Positions 27,426 to 35,776 of a stretch of 64,000 bases of DNA are shown in pieces. The notes under the pieces are model-generated. The model did no database searches and had not been told where the DNA came from. It saw only the letters and a list, made by a program, of their open reading frames with translations. The translations under genes were made by a program, and so were the position numbers. The DNA comes from Bacillota bacterium (GTDB lineage Bacteria; Bacillota; Clostridia; Christensenellales; Aristaeellaceae). The stretch is taken from the NCBI GenBank assembly GCA_023444095.1, contig JAEZRP010000013.1, forward strand, positions 62,001-126,000, in the 5' to 3' direction. Numbering within the stretch: the first letter of the stretch is position 1; every line of letters starts with the position of its first letter.

Positions 27426-28095
27426 GCGTCGTCCGAACCCCGAGCACGTTTACATATTCCGAGAGGTCGTTGACAATGTCCGTATAGTTGACCTCGTGGG
27501 GAAGGTGCAGGGTGTATGTATTGGTGTAGACGTTGTGGTCGTCCTGCGCCTCGACAGTGAAGTCGAGATCGAGCGTCTTGACGCCGCGCTCATCGAAGTA
27601 GGCGTTGATAAAGTCAATCGTCTGCACCCGGTGCACGAACTTGATCTCGATCTTCTTGACCGCGTTCACGCGCACGATCTTCTGCATCATGAGAAGCACC
27701 ACCAGAACCAGCGCGCCGCCGACCAGCGCGATGAAGTAGTATCCGTAGCCGACCGCGATCCCGAGGCAGGCAGCGTTCCAGAGGGAGGCCGCGGTCGTCA
27801 GACCCTCGATCTTCTTGTTCGTCATAAAGATCGTGCCGGCGCCCAGGAAGCCCACGCCGGTAATGACCTGCGCGGCGAGCCGCCCGAAGTTGTACGTCAC
27901 CTGCTCGTCGCCGGACACCGGGTTCAGTGCGTTCGCGAACATGCATTCCATGAGGGAGACCGTGCATGCGCCCATCGCGACCAGCACGTGCGTGCGCATG
28001 CCCGCGGGGCGGTTCTTATACTCGCGCTCGATGCCGATTGCAAGACCCACGCCGATCGACAGGGCGATCCTCAAAAGCACCACATACCATTCCAT
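27418..28095 (-). CDS. MgtC/SapB family membrane protein
   Basis: 225 aa from ATG 28095, 5 bases after GGAAGGTG. The family core is present: GIEREYKNRPAGMRTHVLVAMG, GVGFLGAGTIF and GLTTAASLW, with about four to five membrane helices in the first 145 residues and a soluble C-terminal ACT-like domain. These proteins are linked to magnesium homeostasis or regulation of ATP synthase. Followed immediately by the esterase gene. Confidence 0.9.
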   Translation of the reverse strand: MEWYVVLLRIALSIGVGLAIGIEREYKNRPAGMRTHVLVAMGACTVSLMECMFANALNPVSGDEQVTYNFGRLAAQVITGVGFLGAGTIFMTNKKIEGLTTAASLWNAACLGIAVGYGYYFIALVGGALVLVVLLMMQKIVRVNAVKKIEIKFVHRVQTIDFINAYFDERGVKTLDLDFTVEAQDDHNVYTNTYTLHLPHEVNYTDIVNDLSEYVNVLGVRTTHA

Positions 28096-28191
28096 GAAAG
28101 CACCTTCCATATCCAAATCAACCGGTCCCTTAGAAAATGAAACAGGCGCAGCCCGATTGGAACGGGCCGGCCGCTTCATGAAACCCTATCC

Positions 28192-30144
28192 TCAGTCAGC
28201 CTTCTGTTTGATCACGCCCATTGGAAACTGCGAAATCCGAAGACAAGTCGATCCGTACGGAACGAGCTTGATCGTGCGGATGTCCTCCTCCGAGACTCCC
28301 GGCATGATAGGCACATTCGCACAACTCGCGCCGTCCATGGGCCAGATGATCCGCGCGGCCTTCGCTAGCACGTGCGCGGCAGGCTCGGCCTTCCCGAACG
28401 CACGCGCCTTCTCCGGCTCCATGACGCCCTTTTTCGGTTCGTCCGCCATGATGGCGAAGCCCCACTCCCCGTCGGTCGTGACCTTCCAGTCCGGGAACGC
28501 GCCGCCCGTCAGCTTCTCCCAGTTTTCCTCGGGCTGAAGCGCCATGAGGAGCGGCCCGTACTCGACCGTCACCGACTGGTGGTGCCAGTGCTTCTTGACG
28601 CGCGGCTGGGTGGGCAACTCGAGCCTGAGACTGTCGCCCGTCCTCCACTTCCGGCGGATGCACGCAGTCTCGCCCGCGCGCACCTGCATGATCTCGCCGT
28701 CCGGCAAAAAGATCATAGGCTGCGATACCCAGAAGGGAATGCGCAGGTAAAGCGGGAACTCGACCGGGTGCTTGACGGTCACCTCGATCTCCACATCCTG
28801 CGAGAACGGATAGTTGCCAGAGACGCTCAGTTTCGCCGGAACGCCCGCGAGCCGCGTCTTTACCGTGCAAGGCGCGTAGCTCACCGCAGAGAGCCCGCCG
28901 TCGTTCGTCGCGTACCAAAGAGAGCTTACGAACTTCGGCCAGCCCTGATGATAGTTCGCGGTGCAGCAGCCGAAATTCGGCGAAAATCCGTATATGTTCG
29001 CGTCCTCGCCGTTGTTGTACCAATTGCGCTTGTCGCGCGAAACCTTGATCTGGTTTGCCTGCTGGTCATACTGGTGCGCGGTCATGTCCGCGTTGAACGC
29101 AGCGGGAAGCGCGTTGTAGGCGAGCTTCTCGAGGATGTCCGGCAGGTCGTCCCCGAAGTTGCCCGCGCCGATCAAAGTTTCGAGCGTATACATCAGCTCG
29201 ACCACCGCGCACAGCTCCGTGCCCTGCGTGGGGCTCGATCCGTTCAGGTGCTCGTCGCCCGTAAACATGCCGTAGCCGACGCCGTGGTACTTCATGAGCT
29301 TGGGCCAGCCGAAGTTGAAGCCGCCCTGCTCCTTGAAGCCGGAGCGGAACATGTTGATGATGCCCGGCGTCTTGAGCCCCATCGCAACGTTCACCACATG
29401 CGAAAGGTGGTACTGCGTGCGGAAGTAAGGCCTGTGCTCGCCCTCGAGCTTCTCCTCCTTTTCCTCCTCGAGCGCCTCCGAAAGCCGTTCCCAGCGGAGT
29501 GACCGACTCATGGGCTGCGTGATCGGGAACGTGTGGAAGAAGTTCGGCCAGTCGAGCGTTTGGGCGCGCAGGCGCTTGCAGAGCTCGACGAGATAGCTCT
29601 GTCCCGTCAGGTTATAAAACCACAGCGCCACGTGCATGTTCTCGCCGCCGCGCGCCACCGCCCAATCCCGAAGCTGGTGCTTCTGGAGATTGAAGTACTG
29701 GTAGCGGAAGAACTTGTCCATGAGCACCAGGACGCGCTTGTCATTTGTCGCCTCGAAGTATTGCTTGAGCGCCTTGAGCGCCACCATGCGCGGCCAGTAA
29801 TCGTCGTTGCCCTCCGGACCGAACCAGCCGTCCTCGCGCTGCGAGGCGAGAATCCATTCGATGAAGCGCATCGCGATTCCCTTGAGCGATTCGTCGTCCA
29901 GCGCCCACGCGAGCGGAACCAGCCCATCGAGGTAGTAAGGCGCGCGCTCCCAGGCATCGCCCGTTCCGCCCAGCCAGCCGCAGTGCTCGCCCACGTCTTC
30001 CCACATCTCATGGAGCCGCCCCGTCAGACCGTCCGCCTGCGTGCGCAGCTGCTCCAGGAGCCAGCCTTCGGGCTTGATGGACCCGAGCGGCAGCCCCGCG
30101 AGCGTGTTGGGCGTCAATGGCGTGCGGTTGAAAAGCGGCTTCAT
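28192..30144 (-). CDS. Glycoside hydrolase family 127 (beta-L-arabinofuranosidase-like)
   Basis: 650 aa, the size of GH127 enzymes. The (alpha/alpha)6 barrel starts with PLGSIKPEGWLLEQL. The zinc/cysteine active site known from HypBA1 (one Glu, three Cys) is recognisable as GTELCAV and FGCCTAN. It has no signal peptide, so it acts on imported arabinosides in the cytoplasm. It lies 3 bases after the methyltransferase gene, an apparently accidental operon partner. No arabinose pathway genes are adjacent. Confidence 0.9.
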   Translation of the reverse strand: MKPLFNRTPLTPNTLAGLPLGSIKPEGWLLEQLRTQADGLTGRLHEMWEDVGEHCGWLGGTGDAWERAPYYLDGLVPLAWALDDESLKGIAMRFIEWILASQREDGWFGPEGNDDYWPRMVALKALKQYFEATNDKRVLVLMDKFFRYQYFNLQKHQLRDWAVARGGENMHVALWFYNLTGQSYLVELCKRLRAQTLDWPNFFHTFPITQPMSRSLRWERLSEALEEEKEEKLEGEHRPYFRTQYHLSHVVNVAMGLKTPGIINMFRSGFKEQGGFNFGWPKLMKYHGVGYGMFTGDEHLNGSSPTQGTELCAVVELMYTLETLIGAGNFGDDLPDILEKLAYNALPAAFNADMTAHQYDQQANQIKVSRDKRNWYNNGEDANIYGFSPNFGCCTANYHQGWPKFVSSLWYATNDGGLSAVSYAPCTVKTRLAGVPAKLSVSGNYPFSQDVEIEVTVKHPVEFPLYLRIPFWVSQPMIFLPDGEIMQVRAGETACIRRKWRTGDSLRLELPTQPRVKKHWHHQSVTVEYGPLLMALQPEENWEKLTGGAFPDWKVTTDGEWGFAIMADEPKKGVMEPEKARAFGKAEPAAHVLAKAARIIWPMDGASCANVPIMPGVSEEDIRTIKLVPYGSTCLRISQFPMGVIKQKAD

Positions 30145-30147
30145 TCT

Positions 30148-31284
30148 TTACACCTCGTCTGCGCGGCGAACCGCGTCGAAAATGTGGTATTCGCATTCGA
30201 TTCGTCCGTTATAGTACCTGCGGCGGCGGCTCGCACGGCGGCCGTATTCGCGCTCGAAGCCCATATCGGCCGAGAACGCGCAAAGCGCCCAGCCCGGATG
30301 CCGCACCTGCAGCGCGCCAAGCTGACGCGCCACCGCATGCGCCGCCCGCACGTTGTCGAGCCTTTCGCCATAGGGCGGATTCGCGACGAACACGCCCGGC
30401 TCGCCCGTGCGGTTCACGTCGCGCAGATCCTTTACCTCGAGTTCAATCCGCCCCCCGAGCCCCGCCTGGCGCACGTGCCGCCGGGCGAGCTCGATCGCCT
30501 CCGGGTCGATGTCCGAACCCGCGACGCGCAGGGGACGCTCATAGTTTTTGTCATAGCTCGACTTCGCTGCCCTGCGGATCGACTCGCATGCGTCCTTGTC
30601 GACCGATTCCCAGTTTTCCATGGAGAACTTGCGCAAAAGCCCCGGCGCGCGCCCGAGCGCGATGAACGCGGCCTCGATGAGGAGCGTCCCCGTGCCGCAG
30701 CAGGGGTCGTAAAAGGGCATCTTGGGGTGCCACCCGCTCTGGAGAACGAGCGCGGCAGCGAGCGTCTCCCGCAGGGGCGCCTCGCCGTTCCACGTGCGGT
30801 AGCCGCGCTTTGAAAGCGCCTCGCCCGAGGAATCGACGGCGACCGTCACCTCGTCCGCGCGGATCGTGATGTCGATCTGGTACGTCGCGCCCGTCTCGGA
30901 GAACCAATCCTCGCGATACGCGCCTTTCAGCCGTTCGACCATGGCGCGCTTCCCGATTTTCTGGACGTCTGAAGGGCTCATGAGCTGGCTTTTGACGCAC
31001 TTGGCGCGGATCGGGAACGCCGCGTCCTTCGGGAGCAGTTTCTCCCATTCGATGGCCTTGACGCCCTGAAACAGTTCCTCGAAACTCTTCGCGGGAAACC
31101 GGCCCATCACGAGCAGAATCCGGTCCGCCGTCCTGAGCCACAGATTGGCCGTGAACGCGTCCCTGAAATCCCCCTCAAACTCCGCGCCGCCCGCGTCCAT
31201 GACGCGCGCGTTCATGCCGAGGTGCTTCAGATCCCGGCTTACCATTCCCTCAAGTCCCAGCGCCGCCGACGCGATCCACTTCAC
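30148..31284 (-). CDS. RlmL/YpsC-like 23S rRNA guanine-N2 methyltransferase
   Basis: 378 aa: an N-terminal ferredoxin-like and THUMP region (about residues 1-155), then a Rossmann methyltransferase with DPCCGTGTLLIEAA and the catalytic NPPYGERL. This layout is that of YpsC/RlmL, which methylates a guanine in 23S rRNA using SAM. The start codon overlaps the stop of the sigma-factor gene by 4 bases, so the two are coupled. Confidence 0.9.
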   Translation of the reverse strand: MKWIASAALGLEGMVSRDLKHLGMNARVMDAGGAEFEGDFRDAFTANLWLRTADRILLVMGRFPAKSFEELFQGVKAIEWEKLLPKDAAFPIRAKCVKSQLMSPSDVQKIGKRAMVERLKGAYREDWFSETGATYQIDITIRADEVTVAVDSSGEALSKRGYRTWNGEAPLRETLAAALVLQSGWHPKMPFYDPCCGTGTLLIEAAFIALGRAPGLLRKFSMENWESVDKDACESIRRAAKSSYDKNYERPLRVAGSDIDPEAIELARRHVRQAGLGGRIELEVKDLRDVNRTGEPGVFVANPPYGERLDNVRAAHAVARQLGALQVRHPGWALCAFSADMGFEREYGRRASRRRRYYNGRIECEYHIFDAVRRADEV

Positions 31285-32048
31285 GGTTTTTCCTCCGCAG
31301 TTTCCATATAGCCGCGCATCGCCTGCAAGGCCCTTCTCTCTGCGCGGGAGACCGACATCTGGGAGATCCCAAGCCGTCCCGCGATGTCGCGCTGGGAAAG
31401 CCCGTCATAGAATCGATACCGGATGATTTCCTTCTGTTGGTCAGTCAGCCTCTCCATCGCGCGCCGCAGCAAATCGCCCCTCTCGAAGTCGGTATACCCC
31501 TTCTCCTCGAAGCCCAGATACGCGGACAGCGGCGTTTCGCTCTCGTCGGATTCGGGGGTCGAATCGAGGGACGCGGGCCTGGTCGCGCCGCGCAGGTCGA
31601 GCCCTTCGAGAACCGTCTCGACCGAAACGCCCATGCGCTCGGCAAGTTCCTCCGGCGTCGGCTGGCGGAACAGTTCCTGAGAAAGTTCCGCGATAGCCTT
31701 TTCAATGGACTTGATCAGTTCGCTCGAGTTGCGCGGGAGCCGGATCACGCGCGCCCGGTCGCGGAAATAATTTTTGACCTCGCCGATCATCGTCGGAGTC
31801 ACGAAGCTCGCGAATTTGACGCCTCGGTTGGGATCATAGCGGCCGACGGCCTTGAACAGCGCGAGCGACGCGACCTGATAGAGGTCGTCATAATCGACCC
31901 CCCGCCCGGAAAAGCGCGCGGCAACCATGGCGGCGATATTCAGATGCATCTCAACGATCCTGTCCCGCAGGGCCGGGTCGCCCGTGGCCGCAAATTCGGT
32001 CAATAGCGGCTCGGCATCCAAAGCGGAACGTCGCGCAGTTTCACACAT
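31281..32048 (-). CDS. SigB/SigF-type RNA polymerase sigma factor
   Basis: 255 aa, lacking region 1.1. Region 2 includes HLNIAAMVAARFSGRGVDYDDLYQVASLALFKAV-like sequence, region 3 PTPEELAERMGVS, and region 4 a helix-turn-helix, SQRDIAGRLGISQMSVSR. The pattern fits the SigB/SigF/SigG group. It follows an anti-sigma gene by 10 bases, as in rsbW-sigB or spoIIAB-sigF, but no anti-anti-sigma gene is present. Whether it serves stress or forespore transcription is open. Confidence 0.85.
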   Translation of the reverse strand: MCETARRSALDAEPLLTEFAATGDPALRDRIVEMHLNIAAMVAARFSGRGVDYDDLYQVASLALFKAVGRYDPNRGVKFASFVTPTMIGEVKNYFRDRARVIRLPRNSSELIKSIEKAIAELSQELFRQPTPEELAERMGVSVETVLEGLDLRGATRPASLDSTPESDESETPLSAYLGFEEKGYTDFERGDLLRRAMERLTDQQKEIIRYRFYDGLSQRDIAGRLGISQMSVSRAERRALQAMRGYMETAEEKP

Positions 32049-32058
32049 GTATCCTCCA

Positions 32059-32457
32059 TCAGCGCGGCAGTCGCGCCACGAGCCGGATCGAGTTGACGAC
32101 CCCGTTCACGGCCACTACCTCGGCCTCGTCCACGAGGGACGCGAGGATGCACCTCGCCACCTCGAGCTCGGTTTCGCCAAGGGCGATTCCGGTCCGGCAA
32201 CCATCCGCGCATTCGCATGTAAACACCATGCAGCATTTGCCCAGTCGGAATTTCAAGGCGATGCGCCCCGGAGGCGCAATCTGCGCCATCATCAGTCCGA
32301 GCGATTCCTCGACGGCCATCTTCAGATCGTCGAGCGCATCGACAGTCAGTCCCGCGCGCGCAAGCACGCCGGACGCGGTCAGCCGGGCGACAAGCATCAT
32401 ATCCCGGTCGGCCGGCAGCGACATGTCGATGTATCGATCAAGATCCCCTTCGCGCAT
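32059..32457 (-). CDS. Anti-sigma factor, divergent RsbW/SpoIIAB type
   Basis: 132 aa from ATG 32457, 8 bases after GGAAGG; the ATG at 32481 would leave a leader of about 3 nt. Position before the sigma gene and a segment DDLKMAVEESLG that aligns with the GHKL N-box region suggest a serine-kinase anti-sigma factor. The N-box asparagine that binds magnesium-ATP is replaced, and no clear DxGxG box is seen. It may bind the sigma factor without kinase activity. Assignment rests mainly on context and weak similarity. Confidence 0.65.
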   Translation of the reverse strand: MREGDLDRYIDMSLPADRDMMLVARLTASGVLARAGLTVDALDDLKMAVEESLGLMMAQIAPPGRIALKFRLGKCCMVFTCECADGCRTGIALGETELEVARCILASLVDEAEVVAVNGVVNSIRLVARLPR

Positions 32458-32490
32458 CAAATCATCCTTCCACCCATACATCCTCCCTCT

Positions 32491-32519
32491 ATTATAAAGG
32501 AAAAGCCGCCCCGGAGCAA
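32491..32519 (-). promoter_or_regulatory. Promoter of the anti-sigma/sigma operon
   Basis: Minus strand: TTGCTC (32519-32514), 17-base spacer, TATAAT (32496-32491). Transcription would start near 32484. Confidence 0.6.
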
Positions 32520-32582
32520 GTGCATCTTGGTAAAAACAGCATATTCCAGCATGTTACCGCCCGTTTCACCCCCCGAAACGAC

Positions 32583-32612
32583 AAAAAAACGGGGAAGCGT
32601 TTCCGCCTCCCC
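32583..32612 (-). terminator. hpf terminator
   Basis: Minus strand: 9-bp stem (32612-32604 with 32599-32591) with a GAAA loop, then seven T. It lies 13 bases past the hpf stop codon. Confidence 0.9.
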
Positions 32613-32624
32613 GCCCGCTCCCGG

Positions 32625-33152
32625 TCATTCCGGCTGCAAAAGTCCGTATGTTCCGTCCTTCCTGCGATAGAGCACGCACATGGTGCCCGATTCCTCGTTG
32701 AGGAACAGATAGAATTCATGATCGAGAAGCTCCATCTGCGCGATGGCGTCGTCCACGCGCATGGGCTTCACCGGGAACCTCTTGGTGCGCACGATGTTGT
32801 ACTGCGCGGCCTCCTCCTCGATGGATCCACCCTCCTCGAACTCCGGCTCGATCCTGACGTGTAGCTTCTTTTCGAGCTTGGTGCGGTGCCTGCGGATCTG
32901 GCGACTCAGCTTGTCCACCGCGCCGTCGATCGAAGAGTACATATCGCCCGTGATTTCCTCGGCGCGCAGGATGAGCCCCCCCACGCTGATGGTCACTTCA
33001 ACGATATTGCGACCGCCGCGCTCCTGAGAGATGCGGATATACGCCTCGGCGTCTTCCTGAAAATACTTGTCCAGTTTCGAAAGTTTTTTATCGAATCTCT
33101 CCCTGAGACCATCGGTGACTTCAAAGCCCTTGCCCGATAGGATAAGCTTCAT
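32625..33152 (-). CDS. hpf: Ribosome hibernation promoting factor, long form
   Basis: 175 aa. The N-terminal ribosome-binding domain (residues 1-100; ERFDKKLSKLDKYF, SSIDGAVDKLSRQIRRHRTK) is joined to the C-terminal dimerisation domain (IVRTKRFPVKPMRVDDAIAQMELLDHEFYLFLN). The long form pairs 70S ribosomes into inactive 100S dimers in stationary phase. The upstream sequence has a sigma-H-like promoter (33213-33237), in keeping with control of this gene in Bacillus. Confidence 0.96.
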   Translation of the reverse strand: MKLILSGKGFEVTDGLRERFDKKLSKLDKYFQEDAEAYIRISQERGGRNIVEVTISVGGLILRAEEITGDMYSSIDGAVDKLSRQIRRHRTKLEKKLHVRIEPEFEEGGSIEEEAAQYNIVRTKRFPVKPMRVDDAIAQMELLDHEFYLFLNEESGTMCVLYRRKDGTYGLLQPE

Positions 33153-33212
33153 CGATCATCGCTCCTTTTCCTTCAGTGAGGCGAAGGGAGTGCCTTCACC
33201 TTGATTGATTAT

Positions 33213-33237
33213 ATTCCATATGAATACCGGATTTCCT
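33213..33237 (-). promoter_or_regulatory. Sigma-H-like promoter of hpf
   Basis: Minus strand: AGGAAAT (33237-33231), 11-base spacer, ATGGAAT (33219-33213), matching the sigma-H pattern AGGA-11/12-GAAT. A TATAAT at 33213-33208 overlaps but has no -35 at the right distance. Confidence 0.5.
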
Positions 33238-33264
33238 GCCGACCTCTGTTTTTTTCGGCGAATA

Positions 33265-33294
33265 TTGATGGCGCAATCCTTCCACGAATATATA
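33265..33294 (+). promoter_or_regulatory. Promoter of the noc-like gene
   Basis: TTGATG (33265-33270), 18-base spacer, TATATA (33289-33294), just before AAGGAGGTG and the ATG at 33318. The short distance leaves a leader of about 20 nt. Confidence 0.5.
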
Positions 33295-33317
33295 TATCCC
33301 CGAAGGAGGTGAAACGC

Positions 33318-34109
33318 ATGGACGCTTTTCTGGGCGCGCCGGAAAGGACGATCTCGCGGCTCCGCCTTCAGGATATTACGCCCAACCCCCATCAGCCCCG
33401 TCGGCTGTTCTCGGAGGAATCGCTCGATTCGCTCGCGAGTTCCATCAGCGAGCACGGCCTCATCTCCCCCCTCGTCGTCCGGCGCGTCGGCGCGGGTCAG
33501 TATGAGCTCGTCGCGGGCGAACGCCGGTTTCGCGCGCTCAAGAGACTCGGAAAGACCCACGCGGACGCCATCATCATCTCCGCCTACGACGCGGACAGCG
33601 CGGTTCTCGCGCTCGTCGAGAACATCCAGCGCGAGGAGCTGCACTTCCTCGACGAGGCCGAGGCATGCCGCTCGATCCTCGAAAACCACCACATCACGCA
33701 GGAGGAGCTCGCTCGAACCCTCGGAAAGAGCCCGTCCGCGCTCGCCAACCGGTTGCGCCTTATCCGGCTCCCGCCGCCCGTCAAGGACATGATCGTGAAG
33801 ACCGGACTCACGGAGCGCCACGCACGCGCGCTTTTAAAGGTCGAGGACACCAGGACCCAACTGAAGCTCGTGGACGAGACGGCGGAAAAGAGGCTTACCG
33901 TCCGCCAACTCGAGGCGAAGATCGAGAAAATTGCCAAGGAGCCGCCCAAAAGGAACGTCAAGCGGTTTTTCCGGGACGACAGACTCTACATCAACGCCAT
34001 CATTGACACCGTCAAAAAGATCAACGGCCTCGGTGCGCGCGCTTCCAGCCACGTTCGGGAAACCGACGACGGCACTGAGATTACGATTATTATAAACCAT
34101 ATGCAGTGA
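33318..34109 (+). CDS. noc: ParB/Noc family chromosome-binding protein
   Basis: 263 aa from ATG 33318, 6 bases after a perfect AAGGAGGTG. The ParB/Sulfiredoxin domain carries ITPNPHQPRRLF and AGERRFRA (the CTP-binding arginine patch), then ENIQREELHFLDEA and a helix-turn-helix (TQEELARTLGKSPSALANRLRL). The length and context without parA suit Noc (nucleoid occlusion) rather than Spo0J, but the distinction cannot be made by eye. No parS or Noc-binding site was seen nearby. Confidence 0.85.
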   Translation: MDAFLGAPERTISRLRLQDITPNPHQPRRLFSEESLDSLASSISEHGLISPLVVRRVGAGQYELVAGERRFRALKRLGKTHADAIIISAYDADSAVLALVENIQREELHFLDEAEACRSILENHHITQEELARTLGKSPSALANRLRLIRLPPPVKDMIVKTGLTERHARALLKVEDTRTQLKLVDETAEKRLTVRQLEAKIEKIAKEPPKRNVKRFFRDDRLYINAIIDTVKKINGLGARASSHVRETDDGTEITIIINHMQ

Positions 34110-34367
34110 ACGCAAACGTCGAGGATAGGGAATCTCCTGACCTCCGTCAAAGGAACGAAGCTCTATTGTAATCTGATTCTGAATGGAAAATGAAAGATCT
34201 GTGCGTCAGCCGCTCGGGAGCCAATCCCGAGCGGCTGAATGTGCGTTTTGGATGCCGCGCCAAGAAACTCGGCGGATCATAATGATCTTCTTCGCCCGGC
34301 AAGATATCCTTAAGGCAGCCCTTGCGCGGAGTCCAGGGCAAAGCCCCGTCATTCCCCACCCCCGGCG
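34110..34367. other. Intergenic region with a 14-bp perfect inverted repeat
   Basis: 258 bases between the convergent noc-like and gpsA-like genes with no gene. Bases 34206-34219 and 34225-34238 form a perfect 14-bp stem with a 5-base loop, flanked by GTGCG on each side; GTTTT follows on the plus strand. It most likely terminates the noc transcript. The rest shows nothing recognisable. Confidence 0.6.
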
Positions 34368-35411
34368 TTACCGCACCGTCTCCGTCTCGAACGCGGACCA
34401 CGGAATCCGGACGGGCTCGCCGTTTGAAAGGATGTCGTCGATGTGCATGAGAAGCGGGAAGTCCTCGGCCTTCGCCTTGCCCGCCGCGATGAGCCGCCGG
34501 ACGGCGCGCGCGGTGCGGGTAGAGATGACGATGGACTCGAGGGTCACGCCGCGGAGCTGCGCCATGGCCTCGTCGAAGGACAGCCCGCGTCCAAGCAGGG
34601 TCCCGATGAAGCGCGTGCGTCCGCCGAAGACGGTCACGTAAAGGTCGCCCGCGCCGAGCACGATGTTGTCGTCGAGCCCACCCACCATTTGAAGGAGCCT
34701 GCGCATCTCGCGCACGCTCTGGCCGAAGAGCGCGGCCTGGGAGTTGTAGTGCTGCGTGCCGCCCACGCCCTCGACGCGCTCGGAGAGGCCCACGGCGAGC
34801 GTCACGCCCAGCGCGTAGGCATTCTTCATCGCGACGGCGCACTCGACGCCTACGATGTCCGTCGAGAGCGAAATATGATAAAAATCCGTTTCGAAGAGCG
34901 ATTTGATCCAACGCAGCGTTTCGATGTTCGGCCCGCAAAACGCGACCTCGGTCGGATCGCGATCCGCAAGCTCGTAGCTCGTACAAGGTCCTCCGACCGC
35001 GTTGATCGAGAAACCCTCGCCCTGCGGAAGCGACTTATAGTAAATGGGGTACGGCGTCAGGGAGCCGTCCTCCCCGTCGAACATGCCCTTTGTGATGCAC
35101 AAAATCGGCACGGTCTTCGGAAGGATCGGCAGCATCTCGTTCGCGAACCAGTCGACGCCGAAGCTCGACACGCCGCTCACGACGAGCTCGGCCCCGACGA
35201 GCGCCTCCGTCAGTTCCTCGATCTGGTAATACTTGCAGCCCTCCGGCAGCTTCCGCTTGAGGGTGATGTGATAACCGTCCTTCCGAAGCCCATCGATGAT
35301 CGCCCGGTCGAGCGGCGTGCCTACGAGGCGCACCTCGTTCCCGTTCGCACGCGCCGGAAAGCTCATCGCCGAGCCCATCATGCCGCTTCCAATGATCGCA
35401 ATGACCGCCAT
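34368..35411 (-). CDS. NAD(P)-dependent glycerol-3-phosphate dehydrogenase family protein
   Basis: 347 aa. The N-terminal Rossmann loop is GSGMMGSAMSFP, followed by GVSSFGVDW and the catalytic-lysine region VAMKNAYALGV, the pattern of GpsA. GpsA interconverts dihydroxyacetone phosphate and glycerol-3-phosphate. It is the last gene of the glp operon, 1 base after DUF1667. The loop is GSGMMGS rather than GxGxxGT, so it may be a specialised paralogue. Confidence 0.85.
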   Translation of the reverse strand: MAVIAIIGSGMMGSAMSFPARANGNEVRLVGTPLDRAIIDGLRKDGYHITLKRKLPEGCKYYQIEELTEALVGAELVVSGVSSFGVDWFANEMLPILPKTVPILCITKGMFDGEDGSLTPYPIYYKSLPQGEGFSINAVGGPCTSYELADRDPTEVAFCGPNIETLRWIKSLFETDFYHISLSTDIVGVECAVAMKNAYALGVTLAVGLSERVEGVGGTQHYNSQAALFGQSVREMRRLLQMVGGLDDNIVLGAGDLYVTVFGGRTRFIGTLLGRGLSFDEAMAQLRGVTLESIVISTRTARAVRRLIAAGKAKAEDFPLLMHIDDILSNGEPVRIPWSAFETETVR

Positions 35412-35412
35412 G

Positions 35413-35766
35413 TTACGCCCTCCCCCTGTTCGCAGTCGCCACGAGGTCGACCCCCGTGCCCGCGATGTCCCTGATCACGACGTCTCCGATCTTGACCGGC
35501 GCGGCCGCGCGCGCGGCCCTGACCGCCTCCAACGCCACACCGATGATGGATTTGGGGATCGGAGAGCTGGTTTTCACCGGGCACAGCGGTTCCGCGCCGC
35601 CTTCAACGCGCACGAGTGAGGTAAGCGTGCGCACGGGATTCGTCGCCTCCTGCACGGCGTAGTCCGCGCCGCGCCTGCAATTGTTCCCGGTCACCACGTA
35701 TTTTCCGTCGACCATCTCCACCAACAGGCGGCAGCCCACCGGACAGACGATGCATGTCATTTCCAT
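35413..35766 (-). CDS. DUF1667 protein
   Basis: 117 aa from ATG 35766, 6 bases after GAGGTG; a GTG at 35775 is less likely. The N-terminus carries CIVCPVGC and, later, NNCRRG, four cysteines typical of DUF1667 and probably a metal or Fe-S site. This family nearly always accompanies GlpA/GlpB-like anaerobic glycerol-3-phosphate dehydrogenases and is thought to pass electrons on, replacing GlpC. That role is inferred from context. Confidence 0.85.
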   Translation of the reverse strand: MEMTCIVCPVGCRLLVEMVDGKYVVTGNNCRRGADYAVQEATNPVRTLTSLVRVEGGAEPLCPVKTSSPIPKSIIGVALEAVRAARAAAPVKIGDVVIRDIAGTGVDLVATANRGRA

Positions 35767-35776
35767 CCAAATCACC

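Noticed and set aside
29533..30813. 426-codon plus-strand ORF opposite GH127 and the methyltransferase
   Set aside because: It spans two real minus-strand genes and shows no protein-like features.
31281..32048. Firm assignment as the sporulation factor SigF
   Set aside because: spoIIAA is missing and the anti-sigma factor is atypical; SigB-type stress control is equally possible.
33318..34367. parS or Noc-binding site near the ParB/Noc gene
   Set aside because: No TGTTTCACGTGAAACA-like or ATTTCCCGGGAAAT-like palindrome was found; the 34206-34238 repeat looks like a terminator.
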